A stretch of 37,183 nt of DNA from Desulfurococcales archaeon (GCA_027002875.1 JALWZC010000024.1:1-37183); one strand, 5' to 3'; numbered from the stretch's first letter, positions 22,383-30,871 are shown. The notes: generated by a model from the sequence alone, not told the origin. Numbers and translations are program-made.

Positions 22383-24593
22383 ATGCGTTCCCTCTTTAAA
22401 AACGGGTTACCAATGATAAGGTATACAATTATAATAATGATAATCTTGGTCTTAGCGTCAACTATCCCACTAGTACCCATAACAAAATCCGTAAACGATG
22501 CTACTTCTGTCTCGAGGAGCGTGTATGCATTGTTTCTTGTTCCTTCTGTTGATAGGGATGGTTATGGACGATACGTTATTCCTTTTGATACTGGTGTTGA
22601 GAAGTTTATTGTTGGTGTGCCTTGGCGGCTTCGGGGGTATCTTAGTGGTTCTACTGATATTGCTTCTCCTAGTGATTTTAATACATCTCTTATCGTTGCT
22701 CTGGGCAGGGCTGGTGCATACAGTATTGATCCCAGCGTTAGAAAGTATTTGCTGTGGGCGGTTGGTAATGGTAGTACGTTAATATGTAACAACTTCTTCG
22801 CTGTCACTATTGCTGATGTATTGAATATTACATATGAATTAGTCTATGAACCCACGGGAAACCATACTGTGAATACTGTTTTCGGCAATGAATGGATCTA
22901 TACTAACACGGTTTACCCAGACTACTTGATCAAGATTCGGGGGAACGTTACGAATACAACTGCATGGATTAACTTTACCGACGGAATACACCCACTACTA
23001 TTCACCATGAAATACTATAAGGGCAGGATCCTCGTGTATCCCCAGTATGGATTGAAGAGTCCTGGATTGGAGAAGATTGTTCTTGATTATTTCAAGGAGT
23101 ATGCGTGGAGCAGTCTCGATGTGTTTAGTTATCTGTGGATTGATGGAAGGGATATGGCTGTTTTGAGAATAGATGATCTTTTACCATATATGGGTCTTGG
23201 AGCCGAGTCTATGAGTATTCTCGAGTCATTAATTAATGATGTACTGGCTAGGTATAATGCTTCGATTATGCTTGGAGCAGTAGCACTTGGCCGTAGCCTC
23301 GCCTCATCGAGCCTAGCCTCGGGATTGCCGAGCGGCTACAACTTTACTGGGAACTACTCTTTACTATTAAACGGGTATATCTCGAAGATCAATACTACGT
23401 TTATAATATATGATAAGGATGAAGATGGAAAAGTTGATACTATCAGGTATGACTTAAACCGAAACGGAGACTTCGATGATGACCCAGAATATACGCTGGG
23501 AACCCTTGACTATGTAGTAATACAGTATAACGGGTACAAGTATGATGTTACTCCGACATCTATTAACAGTCTTACCTCGCCATCAACGATTAGCTTCGGA
23601 CTACAGAACAATATTACGGAACAATACGATCCCACAATAATCGATACTGTGAGCAACTGGATTAATCAGGGGTACGTTGAAATAGTGGAACACGGATGGA
23701 ACCACTGGGCCACAGGCCTCGGCTATGGTACTGAAATATACTGGCCATGCAGCTCAACCCCATACAATGCCTCATTGATCACCAAGTTTATAACCAAGTC
23801 AGTAAACCTACTCAACACTACATTCAACGAGATTGTACCTGGAGTAGAGATTAGGCCCTATGGTAAATATGGGTACTATAAGGGTGATGACGAGGAATTC
23901 TATGCAGCACTCAGAAAACTCGGAGTAATCTCCATGTCCACGGCTGGCCTAGGCGTAGTAGACTATTTTACAGAGGTAAGAATGGATGGAGCAGTCTACG
24001 TTGACACCCTCGGAGACAATACACATCAAATAAACGACTACATGGAGAGACTATACCAGAGAATGGAGCCAGTAAACATTTTCAGCCACCCCTTCGAAAC
24101 AATAAACATGGAGAGATTCAAGTACTACATATGGTACATCAACAACCACACGGATCAATACATCCTAGTAAAACCAGAAAAATTCATCAACGTATACAAG
24201 GCACGACTAAAACTCCTCAACAACACTATATGGAACATTACAGAAACACAGGGCACCGTAACGATTAGTCTTCCCTTTACTTATGATGGCTTAACATTAA
24301 TGATCCCTAAGAAATACAATTATTACACTATTAACGGCGGAACTGTGATAGGAGAGAAGACTCTTTACAATAAAACATATGTACTAGTAAAAGCACTGTC
24401 CAATAAGATAATAATACAGAGAATCAGCGATAACAATAACAGTACCAGTACGTCAACAACTACCACTATTGATTATCCGCCGCCTACTCCTGAATACGGC
24501 AGGATGAGGATTGCAATTGTACTACTCGTATTAGGCCTAGGTGTTCTCTTGATAGCATTAGCGGCTGGATCTAGGAGAACTAGGAGATTCTAA
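22383..24593 (+). CDS. C-terminally anchored surface protein with NodB-deacetylase-like motifs
   Basis: This 736-residue secreted protein has an N-terminal hydrophobic signal (about 13-30; a start at ATG 22413 is possible). The large ectodomain has many N-X-S/T sequons, then a Ser/Thr-rich stalk (NNNSTSTSTTTT), a TM helix about 710-730, and a basic tail RRTRRF. The ectodomain carries the elements of a polysaccharide-deacetylase (CE4/DUF2334-like) site: VLRIDD with Asp264-Asp265, HGWNH with His437 and His441, and SHPFE with His569. An EF-hand-like DKDEDGKVD (344-352) suggests calcium binding. It may modify or bind host cell-surface glycans. First gene of the envelope module. Confidence 0.7.
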   Translation: MRSLFKNGLPMIRYTIIIMIILVLASTIPLVPITKSVNDATSVSRSVYALFLVPSVDRDGYGRYVIPFDTGVEKFIVGVPWRLRGYLSGSTDIASPSDFNTSLIVALGRAGAYSIDPSVRKYLLWAVGNGSTLICNNFFAVTIADVLNITYELVYEPTGNHTVNTVFGNEWIYTNTVYPDYLIKIRGNVTNTTAWINFTDGIHPLLFTMKYYKGRILVYPQYGLKSPGLEKIVLDYFKEYAWSSLDVFSYLWIDGRDMAVLRIDDLLPYMGLGAESMSILESLINDVLARYNASIMLGAVALGRSLASSSLASGLPSGYNFTGNYSLLLNGYISKINTTFIIYDKDEDGKVDTIRYDLNRNGDFDDDPEYTLGTLDYVVIQYNGYKYDVTPTSINSLTSPSTISFGLQNNITEQYDPTIIDTVSNWINQGYVEIVEHGWNHWATGLGYGTEIYWPCSSTPYNASLITKFITKSVNLLNTTFNEIVPGVEIRPYGKYGYYKGDDEEFYAALRKLGVISMSTAGLGVVDYFTEVRMDGAVYVDTLGDNTHQINDYMERLYQRMEPVNIFSHPFETINMERFKYYIWYINNHTDQYILVKPEKFINVYKARLKLLNNTIWNITETQGTVTISLPFTYDGLTLMIPKKYNYYTINGGTVIGEKTLYNKTYVLVKALSNKIIIQRISDNNNSTSTSTTTTIDYPPPTPEYGRMRIAIVLLVLGLGVLLIALAAGSRRTRRF

Positions 24594-24596
24594 CCA

Positions 24597-24623
24597 TTTT
24601 TCGCCCCTTTTTCTAGTGGGGAG
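24597..24623 (+). promoter_or_regulatory. U-tract and CCC-N10-GGG leader of the 912-residue protein
   Basis: TTTTT (24597-24601), four bases after the previous stop, fits an archaeal U-tract terminator. It is followed by CCCC (24604-24607), 10 nt, and GGGG-AG (24618-24623), which is the Shine-Dalgarno for ATG 24629. The CCCC could pair with the Shine-Dalgarno. Part of the series described in findings. Confidence 0.5.
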
Positions 24624-24628
24624 AATGT

Positions 24629-27367
24629 ATGAGTAGGGCCGTACTCGTAATTGTAATATTATTCCTCGTCCTAGCCCAGGTAATACCCCAGCTATACGCT
24701 GCTGGAACAGGCTATCTAGCGATAAAAGATTATCTCGGCACAGTATGGAGTATTGCCGATATCCAAAAAATCATTAATACAACCATAAACACGGATGAAG
24801 GCCCAAAAAGCCTAGCCGACTATTTCTGGATCGTGGTGGATAATAATACTGAAGAAAAGTATAATCTAAGAGACTTCATCAGAAGCCCGCTCGATAACGA
24901 GACTGCTGTCCTACCGCTCAGCCCTGGCGATCATACAATAGACATCTACTGGTTCGGCTATCACCAGCGACAACTAGTCCACATCGTCGAGGACCAGCAT
25001 TATGTGTTAAAACTCGAAACAGCACCAGTAGTACCATTTAAGACTGTAGGGGAGCCACCTAGTAGTGCTGAGTGGGATCTTGCTAGTAATCCCGAGGGTT
25101 TAACGATAGTTAGACGCGATGGTAAGGCATGGGTGAGGTTCGTTTATAATCAGAGCTATATCGAGGTTGCATGGTATGATGAGGATACTGGTTGGAACTA
25201 TCAGTCATTGGATATATACCTCGACACCAGCTACCAGTATAGATTCCATGTAAAGGACCCAGAGAATAACCAGTACTATGAGGAGAAGACTGGATCCTTC
25301 CTATGGCTTAGCTGGGACATATACAAGATCAAGGAAGAAGTGAAGTGGAACCGTACTGGGGAAATACTTCATGTATCATATATTGTGGGTATTGCTGAGA
25401 ATGAACAGTTGTTGAAGGGTGAAGAAGACTTCTGGAATTCTGTGGCGGGCACACTAACGGATCTTAGTAATTTCTGGAACTATGTGAGCCCAGTAACGTT
25501 CAGTATTACTAGTATAAAAGACTTCGTAGGCCTGGTGCAGGGAGCCTATGATTCATGGATGGGAAAAGTCTATGCTTCCAAATACCAGAAAACAGTATTA
25601 TTAGTATGGGATATATTCACAACACCACTACAAGTAATAATCCTAGCACACGCATACGATATAGATCAAAACGGTAATGTAACGCCTAAGCCGATCAGAA
25701 GTGCTAATGGGTTTACAATAAATAATAGACTAGTATATGTTAAACAACTCGGCGGCGGTTTAGAGTTACGTGTAGATTATTCGGATCCATATTCTTCTTC
25801 AGTGCAGGTGTCTAGTGGTAGTACAAGCCCAGATGTGAGGGTTTGGAGTATTTATTCAGGTGAGAAATTCGAGGTTACTGAAGGAACGGGAAAAGAGCTG
25901 TGGCTTCCTGGCGGAGACTATTATGTTTATCACGTTGATGATCTAAGCAAGTACAATTATTATCAGTGGCTGACGTTTACAGTAAAATATACTACAACAG
26001 ATTCCTCTAATACAATGCATTATAAACACTCTATAACTACAAGCTTGAAAATCGTATTTGATAATTCGAGTAAAGCAGATCAATTTGCGAATAATCTTGA
26101 CGCTAATGGTATAGTATATACTAGAAACGGAAACACTTTCGAGTTTACCACGAATATTTATGTATATAAAACGTATCAGTATAGTGGTCGAAAATACACT
26201 ATATTGTTTACAAATGAATACGATAATATAGAGAATCTCATACCACCCAGCAGTTCTGGCAAGGTAATGTTTTCAGTGTCGGGATACATACTAATGGGCT
26301 CTTCATCTGGTCCAGTAACCGTTACTGCTACAATATCAAACATACACTACATGACTGGAATACTCCCCAAGATGACTCCGCCGCAGATTTCATTGCTTAA
26401 GGATGGATACCAGGTTGTGAATAATGCTTTCGCAGTCCAGGTCTATACTGATCTCTACCGTGAGGATAAGGATGCCTATATTCTGGGCTACTATGTACTA
26501 GGTAATGAGCCCCCGCCGAGCTATATTATACGTGATGTCTACTACGATATAGAGCATGACATAATGCATTACGTGTATACTATTATTTCGGCGGACTGCT
26601 ACGGGCAGGATCTAGTAGATGAATATGCTGTATACAACTCTACAACCAATACACGCGAATACTATCTAAGCTACAAGAAAACTGTAAGACTATTCAACGA
26701 TGTAACACTAGCATTGTTCAGCTACTCAAGGATGTCTTTCCTCAACCTAGCACCAGAAGTAATAAAGTACCTACTAGCACTACCACCCTCGGAAGGGGGA
26801 TATGGAACCCCGATAATTGACTGGTCCACGGTTAGCACTATAACACTTAACTTCAGCAGACCCTACGAGCTATACTACTATAATAAACAAGAGGATCTAT
26901 GGATCAGGGTAAAACCAGTATACCATAACGATACAAGGAGTTACGACATAGTAGAATACACGGACAATATCCTGGTCGAAAACCTGAAGTCTGGAGACAT
27001 GTCACAATACTACTATAAACTGACCTACACGGATACTAACACCACATATAAGGGATGGCTATTTAACGACAATGGAACATTGAAAATGATAACTGGATCT
27101 GTTACCTGGAGTCTAACACAGGCAGAGTTAGATCAGCTAATGCAGCAACTACAGCTCCATGGAATATACGATAAGTGGGCAGAACAATGGAGAGAGATAG
27201 CAGAGAAACTAGGACTGCTAAACAGCTTCCTCAGCGGGTTAACCAATGCATGGAACTGGCTTGGAAACAACTGGAAATGGATCCTGCTGGGGCTGGCAGG
27301 ATTATTCCTTCTACTCGTGTTGGCAACACGCGGATCGAGTAAGGTGGTGTTAGGAAGATTTAAGTAA
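24629..27367 (+). CDS. large C-terminally anchored surface glycoprotein
   Basis: This 912-residue protein has a clear signal peptide (LVIVILFLVLAQVIPQLYA, cleavage near 25-26). The very long Tyr/Asn/Ser-rich beta-type ectodomain has many sequons. A C-terminal helical segment (WNWLGNNWKW) is followed by a TM helix (about 884-902) and the short basic tail SSKVVLGRFK. No known domain is recognised. The layout (signal, beta ectodomain, single C-terminal anchor) is that of viral spike or S-layer-like proteins. The tail resembles that of the 126-residue membrane protein at 28218-28598 (see findings). Confidence 0.7.
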   Translation: MSRAVLVIVILFLVLAQVIPQLYAAGTGYLAIKDYLGTVWSIADIQKIINTTINTDEGPKSLADYFWIVVDNNTEEKYNLRDFIRSPLDNETAVLPLSPGDHTIDIYWFGYHQRQLVHIVEDQHYVLKLETAPVVPFKTVGEPPSSAEWDLASNPEGLTIVRRDGKAWVRFVYNQSYIEVAWYDEDTGWNYQSLDIYLDTSYQYRFHVKDPENNQYYEEKTGSFLWLSWDIYKIKEEVKWNRTGEILHVSYIVGIAENEQLLKGEEDFWNSVAGTLTDLSNFWNYVSPVTFSITSIKDFVGLVQGAYDSWMGKVYASKYQKTVLLVWDIFTTPLQVIILAHAYDIDQNGNVTPKPIRSANGFTINNRLVYVKQLGGGLELRVDYSDPYSSSVQVSSGSTSPDVRVWSIYSGEKFEVTEGTGKELWLPGGDYYVYHVDDLSKYNYYQWLTFTVKYTTTDSSNTMHYKHSITTSLKIVFDNSSKADQFANNLDANGIVYTRNGNTFEFTTNIYVYKTYQYSGRKYTILFTNEYDNIENLIPPSSSGKVMFSVSGYILMGSSSGPVTVTATISNIHYMTGILPKMTPPQISLLKDGYQVVNNAFAVQVYTDLYREDKDAYILGYYVLGNEPPPSYIIRDVYYDIEHDIMHYVYTIISADCYGQDLVDEYAVYNSTTNTREYYLSYKKTVRLFNDVTLALFSYSRMSFLNLAPEVIKYLLALPPSEGGYGTPIIDWSTVSTITLNFSRPYELYYYNKQEDLWIRVKPVYHNDTRSYDIVEYTDNILVENLKSGDMSQYYYKLTYTDTNTTYKGWLFNDNGTLKMITGSVTWSLTQAELDQLMQQLQLHGIYDKWAEQWREIAEKLGLLNSFLSGLTNAWNWLGNNWKWILLGLAGLFLLLVLATRGSSKVVLGRFK

Positions 27368-27371
27368 GTCA

Positions 27372-27447
27372 TTTTTCAACTTATTCTACCTAGTTTCAGC
27401 TTATTGAAGCTCTTTTAAGCCTATGACAGCTTATTTCAGTTCTTCAC
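27372..27447 (+). repeat. phased CARCTTATT repeats between two operon parts
   Basis: After a TTTTT tract (27372-27376), CAACTTATT (27377), CAGCTTATT (27397) and CAGCTTATT (27427) recur at 20- and 30-bp spacing. Weaker copies lie at 27407 (AAGCTCTTT) and 27437 (CAGTTCTTC). All sit on a 10-bp grid, the pattern of a cooperative binding site or bent DNA. It precedes the small-protein part of the module. Confidence 0.5.
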
Positions 27448-27490
27448 CTTAACTACCCGGTTTCTGGACATATATATGTAGGTGGGAAAA

Positions 27491-27721
27491 GTGAATCTGG
27501 AAGAATTCACGGCTTGGCTACTTATAGTTGGCGTGGTGGTATCAGGTATAGTCATTGTTGGGCTAGTAGGTGGTACTGCTGATAGGGTTGCAGCGGATTT
27601 AAACATTACGATCTACTATAGGGTTAGAACAGAGATCATCGATATAGTGGTATTAATGGTGATAATCTTCACAGCCTCATTACCACAGGTTAAGCTCTCC
27701 GGGGAGAAAGGAGTAGAGTAA
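27491..27721 (+). CDS. small two-TM protein
   Basis: The 76-residue protein has hydrophobic helices at about 8-28 (WLLIVGVVVSGIVIVGLVGG) and 48-64 (IIDIVVLMVIIFTA), joined by a loop with one NIT sequon. I chose GTG 27491 because GGTGGG (27481-27486) is a Shine-Dalgarno 4-5 nt upstream; GTG 27482 would lie inside it. Size and two hydrophobic helices recall pilin-like or small virion membrane proteins, but no signal-peptidase III motif is seen. A TATATATGT stretch (27470-27479) lies just upstream. Confidence 0.6.
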   Translation: MNLEEFTAWLLIVGVVVSGIVIVGLVGGTADRVAADLNITIYYRVRTEIIDIVVLMVIIFTASLPQVKLSGEKGVE

Positions 27722-27725
27722 TCTT

Positions 27726-27744
27726 CCCTATATATTACTGGGAG
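27726..27744 (+). promoter_or_regulatory. CCC-N11-GGG leader before the gene at 27752
   Basis: CCC (27726-27728), spacer TATATATTACT, then GGGAG (27740-27744), which is the Shine-Dalgarno of ATG 27752. Second member of the shared leader series. Confidence 0.55.
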
Positions 27745-27751
27745 ATTAACT

Positions 27752-28216
27752 ATGCGGCTGACATTAATACTGGTATTGATTACAATGATGCTTAGCATAG
27801 TTATTAGTGGTGCTACAGGATACGATCTAGTCATACATGTGTATGTTGACGGGGCTCCGGCCTCTGCCGGCGCTGTGGAAATATATAATGGGACGAGCCT
27901 AGTAGCTAATGCCTCAATAGTTAATGGGACAGCCAGCTTCACAAATATATCGGCCGGCTCATACCAGGTGAAGATCCTAGTCGGGAACAACACCTACACC
28001 TACAATATCACCGTCGACGCCAACCATACGAGCTATACGTTCAACATCACAACTACATCCACCGCTACATCCGCGGATACTGGCAACGATACTGTGAACA
28101 CCGGCGTACTCGGCAGGGTTAGGGGGTGGTGGAGTAGCCTAGACCTCAGACAGAAGGCTGCTATAGCCATAGCCGGATTACTAGCCCTATTCATATTGGC
28201 TAAGAAGGTGGTCTAG
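27752..28216 (+). CDS. secreted beta-sandwich (PEGA-like) protein with C-terminal TM
   Basis: In this 154-residue protein a signal peptide (about 1-20) is followed by a single Ig/PEGA-like beta domain. It has VIHVYVDGAPASAGAVEIYN, then SIVNGTASFTNISAGSYQVK, the carboxypeptidase-regulatory-like pattern. A Thr-rich stalk (TTTSTATSADTGNDT) and a C-terminal TM helix (about 133-151) ending AKKVV follow. Several N-glycosylation sequons. Likely displayed outside the cell or particle. The next gene begins 2 bp after its stop. Confidence 0.65.
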   Translation: MRLTLILVLITMMLSIVISGATGYDLVIHVYVDGAPASAGAVEIYNGTSLVANASIVNGTASFTNISAGSYQVKILVGNNTYTYNITVDANHTSYTFNITTTSTATSADTGNDTVNTGVLGRVRGWWSSLDLRQKAAIAIAGLLALFILAKKVV

Positions 28217-28217
28217 C

Positions 28218-28598
28218 ATGAATAGGCTCTCAGCCCTAAAGGATACTGGCTGGCTAACCATAATCATGATACTATTATTCGGAGCAATAGGATCAGTCAT
28301 AGCGGTACAGCTAGGCTACGTGTCGCCTGAAGCAATAGCTAGGTACGGCATGTGGATAGTACTAGCCCTAGTAGCATTAATACTCTTCAGCAGAGAGACA
28401 AAGACCCAGTGGGACAACATTATCAGCAGCTACCTATTACTAATGAGTATTGGCGGACTAGTAGCAACCCATATGATACAGCAGGGTATGAAGGCCGGCT
28501 ACATACTCATGGGATCACTATTCCTATTCTTCATAATACTACTCCTACTCTACAGCCGCCACGGATTCAAGAAAACAGCCCTAGCCAGATTCAAATAA
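28218..28598 (+). CDS. four-TM membrane protein
   Basis: The 126-residue protein has hydrophobic segments about 12-32, 42-60, 70-86 and 92-112, and a cytoplasm-type basic tail RHGFKKTALARFK. No known domain. AAGGTGG upstream is a clear Shine-Dalgarno. Small four-TM proteins of this size next to anchored spike-like proteins are seen in pleomorphic archaeal viruses, which is suggestive only. Its LARFK end matches LGRFK of the 912-residue protein. Confidence 0.6.
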   Translation: MNRLSALKDTGWLTIIMILLFGAIGSVIAVQLGYVSPEAIARYGMWIVLALVALILFSRETKTQWDNIISSYLLLMSIGGLVATHMIQQGMKAGYILMGSLFLFFIILLLLYSRHGFKKTALARFK

Positions 28599-28604
28599 TT
28601 TTTT
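28599..28604 (+). terminator. U-tract terminator
   Basis: TTTTTT starts directly after the TAA stop of the four-TM gene and is followed by ACACAAACCC. No hairpin. It fits the U-tract type of archaeal termination and separates the transcript from the next leader. Confidence 0.45.
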
Positions 28605-28624
28605 ACACAAACCCATAAGGTTTT

Positions 28625-28642
28625 CCCTATTCTACTACGGTG
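28625..28642 (+). promoter_or_regulatory. CCC-N11-GG leader before the gene at 28649
   Basis: CCC (28625-28627), spacer TATTCTACTAC, then GGTG (28639-28642), the Shine-Dalgarno for GTG 28649. Third member of the shared leader series; only two G residues pair. Confidence 0.5.
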
Positions 28643-28648
28643 AATAAA

Positions 28649-29026
28649 GTGAATTGGATATTACTAGCAATAATAATAGCAACGGGCTTCATATTTGCCT
28701 TCTTCATAGCCCCTATCCTAATAGTTTATCAAAAAGCGAAAAAGCTTAAAAGACCTATTGAAAAGAAAATTGGCCCCATAAAATATCGAGCAGTCGTGAA
28801 CATGTTAAGAGGTAAAGTCGAGACACGAGTAATTATTGGGACACGCCCATTACTTGGTATAAATAGGCATAGCCACAAGTTCGCTAAAGGGGAAAGTATT
28901 AGACACATACATATAGGGCCATTAACAATATGGAGAAAAGGGATAAGAATTGAAGCTAAAAAGACTGCTAGGAAGGCTCGTAGGAGAAAGAAAAGGAATC
29001 AACATAGACGAGCTAAGCCCAAGTGA
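28649..29026 (+). CDS. single-TM protein with strongly basic C-terminal tail
   Basis: In the 125-residue protein an N-terminal TM helix (about 3-22, WILLAIIIATGFIFAFFIAP) precedes a cytoplasmic part that becomes extremely basic (RIEAKKTARKARRRKKRNQH). Such tails can bind nucleic acid or acidic lipids. No known domain. GTG 28649 is preferred over GTG 28640, which overlaps the Shine-Dalgarno. The 3' end overlaps the next gene by 77 nt in another frame. Confidence 0.55.
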   Translation: MNWILLAIIIATGFIFAFFIAPILIVYQKAKKLKRPIEKKIGPIKYRAVVNMLRGKVETRVIIGTRPLLGINRHSHKFAKGESIRHIHIGPLTIWRKGIRIEAKKTARKARRRKKRNQHRRAKPK

Positions 29027-29261
29027 GAAAAAGAAGCTCTATGAGGAGATCCGGAGAAGATACTTAGAGCAGGGAATAACCCTTGAGGACCTGTTTAACT
29101 ACTTCGAATTCCTATGGCTACCCCGGGAGAAGAAGGAGAAGATTAAGCGGCTTATTAGGAAATACGGCATAGAAAGAGTCATGGACGACTACTGGTACTG
29201 GTGGAACCTAGCCGAGGAATACAATCCTGAAGAACTAAGTTTCCTCTACGAAAACCACTAG
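28950..29261 (+). CDS. small soluble helical protein
   Basis: A 103-residue charged, mostly helical protein with no signal or TM segment. It holds ELSPSEKKKLYEEIRRRYLE and later the aromatic MDDYWYWWNLAEEYNPEE. Start is TTG 28950 after GGGATAAG, inside the preceding gene. I do not recognise it. It is one of few soluble proteins in the module, so it could be an RNA-binding or assembly factor. Confidence 0.55.
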   Translation: MKLKRLLGRLVGERKGINIDELSPSEKKKLYEEIRRRYLEQGITLEDLFNYFEFLWLPREKKEKIKRLIRKYGIERVMDDYWYWWNLAEEYNPEELSFLYENH

Positions 29262-29269
29262 TCGTTTCT

Positions 29270-29287
29270 CCCTTTCTATAAATGGGG
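29270..29287 (+). promoter_or_regulatory. CCC-N11-GGGG leader before the gene at 29294
   Basis: CCC (29270-29272), spacer TTTCTATAAAT, then GGGG (29284-29287), 6 nt before GTG 29294. Fourth member of the leader series. It supports the GTG rather than the ATG at 29282, which overlaps the G-run. Confidence 0.5.
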
Positions 29288-29293
29288 TTCTCT

Positions 29294-29788
29294 GTGAGGT
29301 TCAAGAGAAGTAAGAGAGCATTAATGCATATAGCGTTGCTCCTAGTGGCTGCTACGACTTTTCTGCAGAACCTGGTAGACTACTATCAGAGCCGGAGTCA
29401 GGGTGCTTATCAGCCAACGCTGCAGAGAATCCTCATACTCGGAGTCCTACTATTGAGTATGCTGGGACTAGTAGTATCCTACATGGCTACAGCCCCTACA
29501 CATAAACGGGAACAGGACATGGCTAGGAGAACACGTAAGAGTAAATGGATCCAGGAAGCAGTAAAGCACCCCGGAGCCCTCACTCAGTGGTTCAAAAGAC
29601 ACCGAAAAGAATTGAAGAGAAAGCTGGGATTCGATCCCATCACTAAAAAGGGAGATATCAATGACAGGGCTATACCGGCCACGATTAAGCTGGCGAAAGA
29701 AGGAAGGATAAAAATAACGGAGAAAACACTAAGAAGACTCTACCTTGCCAAAACTCTTCAGAAGCTTAGGAGAAGGAAGAGGAAGTAG
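29294..29788 (+). CDS. two-TM protein with long basic cytoplasmic tail
   Basis: In the 164-residue protein two TM helices (about 12-27 and 44-62) are followed by a ~95-residue lysine/arginine-rich region ending TLQKLRRRKRK. It contains WFKRHRKELKRKLGFDPITK. Like the 125-residue protein upstream, it places a strong positive charge on one membrane face. No family recognised. The ATG at 29282 is the alternative start. Confidence 0.55.
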   Translation: MRFKRSKRALMHIALLLVAATTFLQNLVDYYQSRSQGAYQPTLQRILILGVLLLSMLGLVVSYMATAPTHKREQDMARRTRKSKWIQEAVKHPGALTQWFKRHRKELKRKLGFDPITKKGDINDRAIPATIKLAKEGRIKITEKTLRRLYLAKTLQKLRRRKRK

Positions 29789-29792
29789 AGTA

Positions 29793-30053
29793 TTGATAGA
29801 GATAAATATAGTAGTCCAAGGAGACAAGATCCATTATCGGTTCGATGCGAGGGATGCAAGCATAGAAGAAGCCTCACTAGCAATAGCACACGTGGAACTA
29901 TCAAAGAAATACCTGCTCGAACTCCTCGAGGAAGACGGTGAATGCGAAGCTGAGAAGCCCACAGCTACACAGGAGAAAAGACTATTTTTCTCCCCTCTAC
30001 TTCTACGGGTGAATAAATGGTTTTTCCGCCTGAAACACTTAGGGAGAAACTGA
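29793..30053 (+). CDS. small soluble protein
   Basis: The 86-residue protein begins with beta strands (LIEINIVVQGDKIHYRFDAR) followed by a helix (ASIEEASLAIAHVELSKKYL) and a basic, aromatic C-terminus. I chose TTG 29793, just after the previous stop, because the longer frame from TTG 29745 would lie in the previous gene. It overlaps the next gene by 37 nt and contains that gene's CCC-GGG leader. Function unknown. Confidence 0.5.
   Translation: MIEINIVVQGDKIHYRFDARDASIEEASLAIAHVELSKKYLLELLEEDGECEAEKPTATQEKRLFFSPLLLRVNKWFFRLKHLGRN
29992..30009 (+). promoter_or_regulatory. CCC-N11-GGG leader before the gene at 30017
   Basis: CCCC (29992-29995), 11-nt spacer TCTACTTCTAC, GGG (30007-30009), then TGAATAA and ATG 30017. 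Fifth member; it lies inside the preceding coding region and follows a TTTTT tract. Confidence 0.55.
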
Positions 30054-30871
30054 AATGGTACTTGTTCCCCTGGTTTCCGAGGCGTTACCTAGTATTATAT
30101 GATAAAACCGGCGACGTCTACGAGTTTATCGATGACGAGATAGAGAACATAGTTAGATCCAAGCATATTACCATGATAAAATGCAGGTACGGGACAATAT
30201 CAAAGACAGCCATAGTACCGGGCGAGGACCCATTCGTATACGCTACACTGTTAACCCCTGGGGAAATGTTCGGCCGGTTCACTATTAACTGGTCGACTAC
30301 CTGGCTCTTCATACTCTACACGGTCTTCATGATTATGGCTATGATGAACATATTCAACGAATACATGATCATGGCTCTCATCTCCCTCACGATATACGTT
30401 ATGAGTATCAGCAAGGTGAAATTCCATACACCCAGCATACAGTATATCAGTCTCCACGAGTACGGCATAGTATCGGGGTATCCCGCTTATGTTCCCGGGC
30501 CCGTGCCGGAGTCTAAGCTTAGCTTTAGCCAGGTAATGCGTTTCACCGGGAAACTCCACGATCCCAGCTATAAGGATAAGATGCTTAAGGATCTACTGAA
30601 GGAAGCAGAGGTCGCTAAAGAGATTATAAAGCGGCTCTATGGTGTAATTGTGCGTATTGAGAGGCAGAGCGACAAGATATATGACTCCACGTATAGGCTG
30701 GCCCAGCTCATGACTAGTGATGTACTCGAGGAGATACAGTCTAAGGCTGAGAGGATAATTGCCCGGCAGAAACGGTTCTGGACGGGAATAGCTATTGTAG
30801 CACTCATCATAGGCTTGATAATAGGCTACATGGCTGGTTCAAGCGTAGGCGTGGGTGTAGCTGCTCCATGA
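30017..30871 (+). CDS. membrane protein with central TM pair and C-terminal TM
   Basis: The 284-residue protein has a cytosolic N-terminal domain (~90 residues; YLVLYDKTGDVYEFIDDEIE) and two adjacent TM helices about 94-133. A soluble region with a predicted coiled coil (KMLKDLLKEAEVAKEIIKRL and the following repeats, 190-250) and a final TM helix (about 255-275) follow. No known domain. Such coiled-coil membrane proteins often serve as scaffolds. Overlaps the next gene by ATGA. Confidence 0.6.
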   Translation: MVFPPETLREKLKWYLFPWFPRRYLVLYDKTGDVYEFIDDEIENIVRSKHITMIKCRYGTISKTAIVPGEDPFVYATLLTPGEMFGRFTINWSTTWLFILYTVFMIMAMMNIFNEYMIMALISLTIYVMSISKVKFHTPSIQYISLHEYGIVSGYPAYVPGPVPESKLSFSQVMRFTGKLHDPSYKDKMLKDLLKEAEVAKEIIKRLYGVIVRIERQSDKIYDSTYRLAQLMTSDVLEEIQSKAERIIARQKRFWTGIAIVALIIGLIIGYMAGSSVGVGVAAP

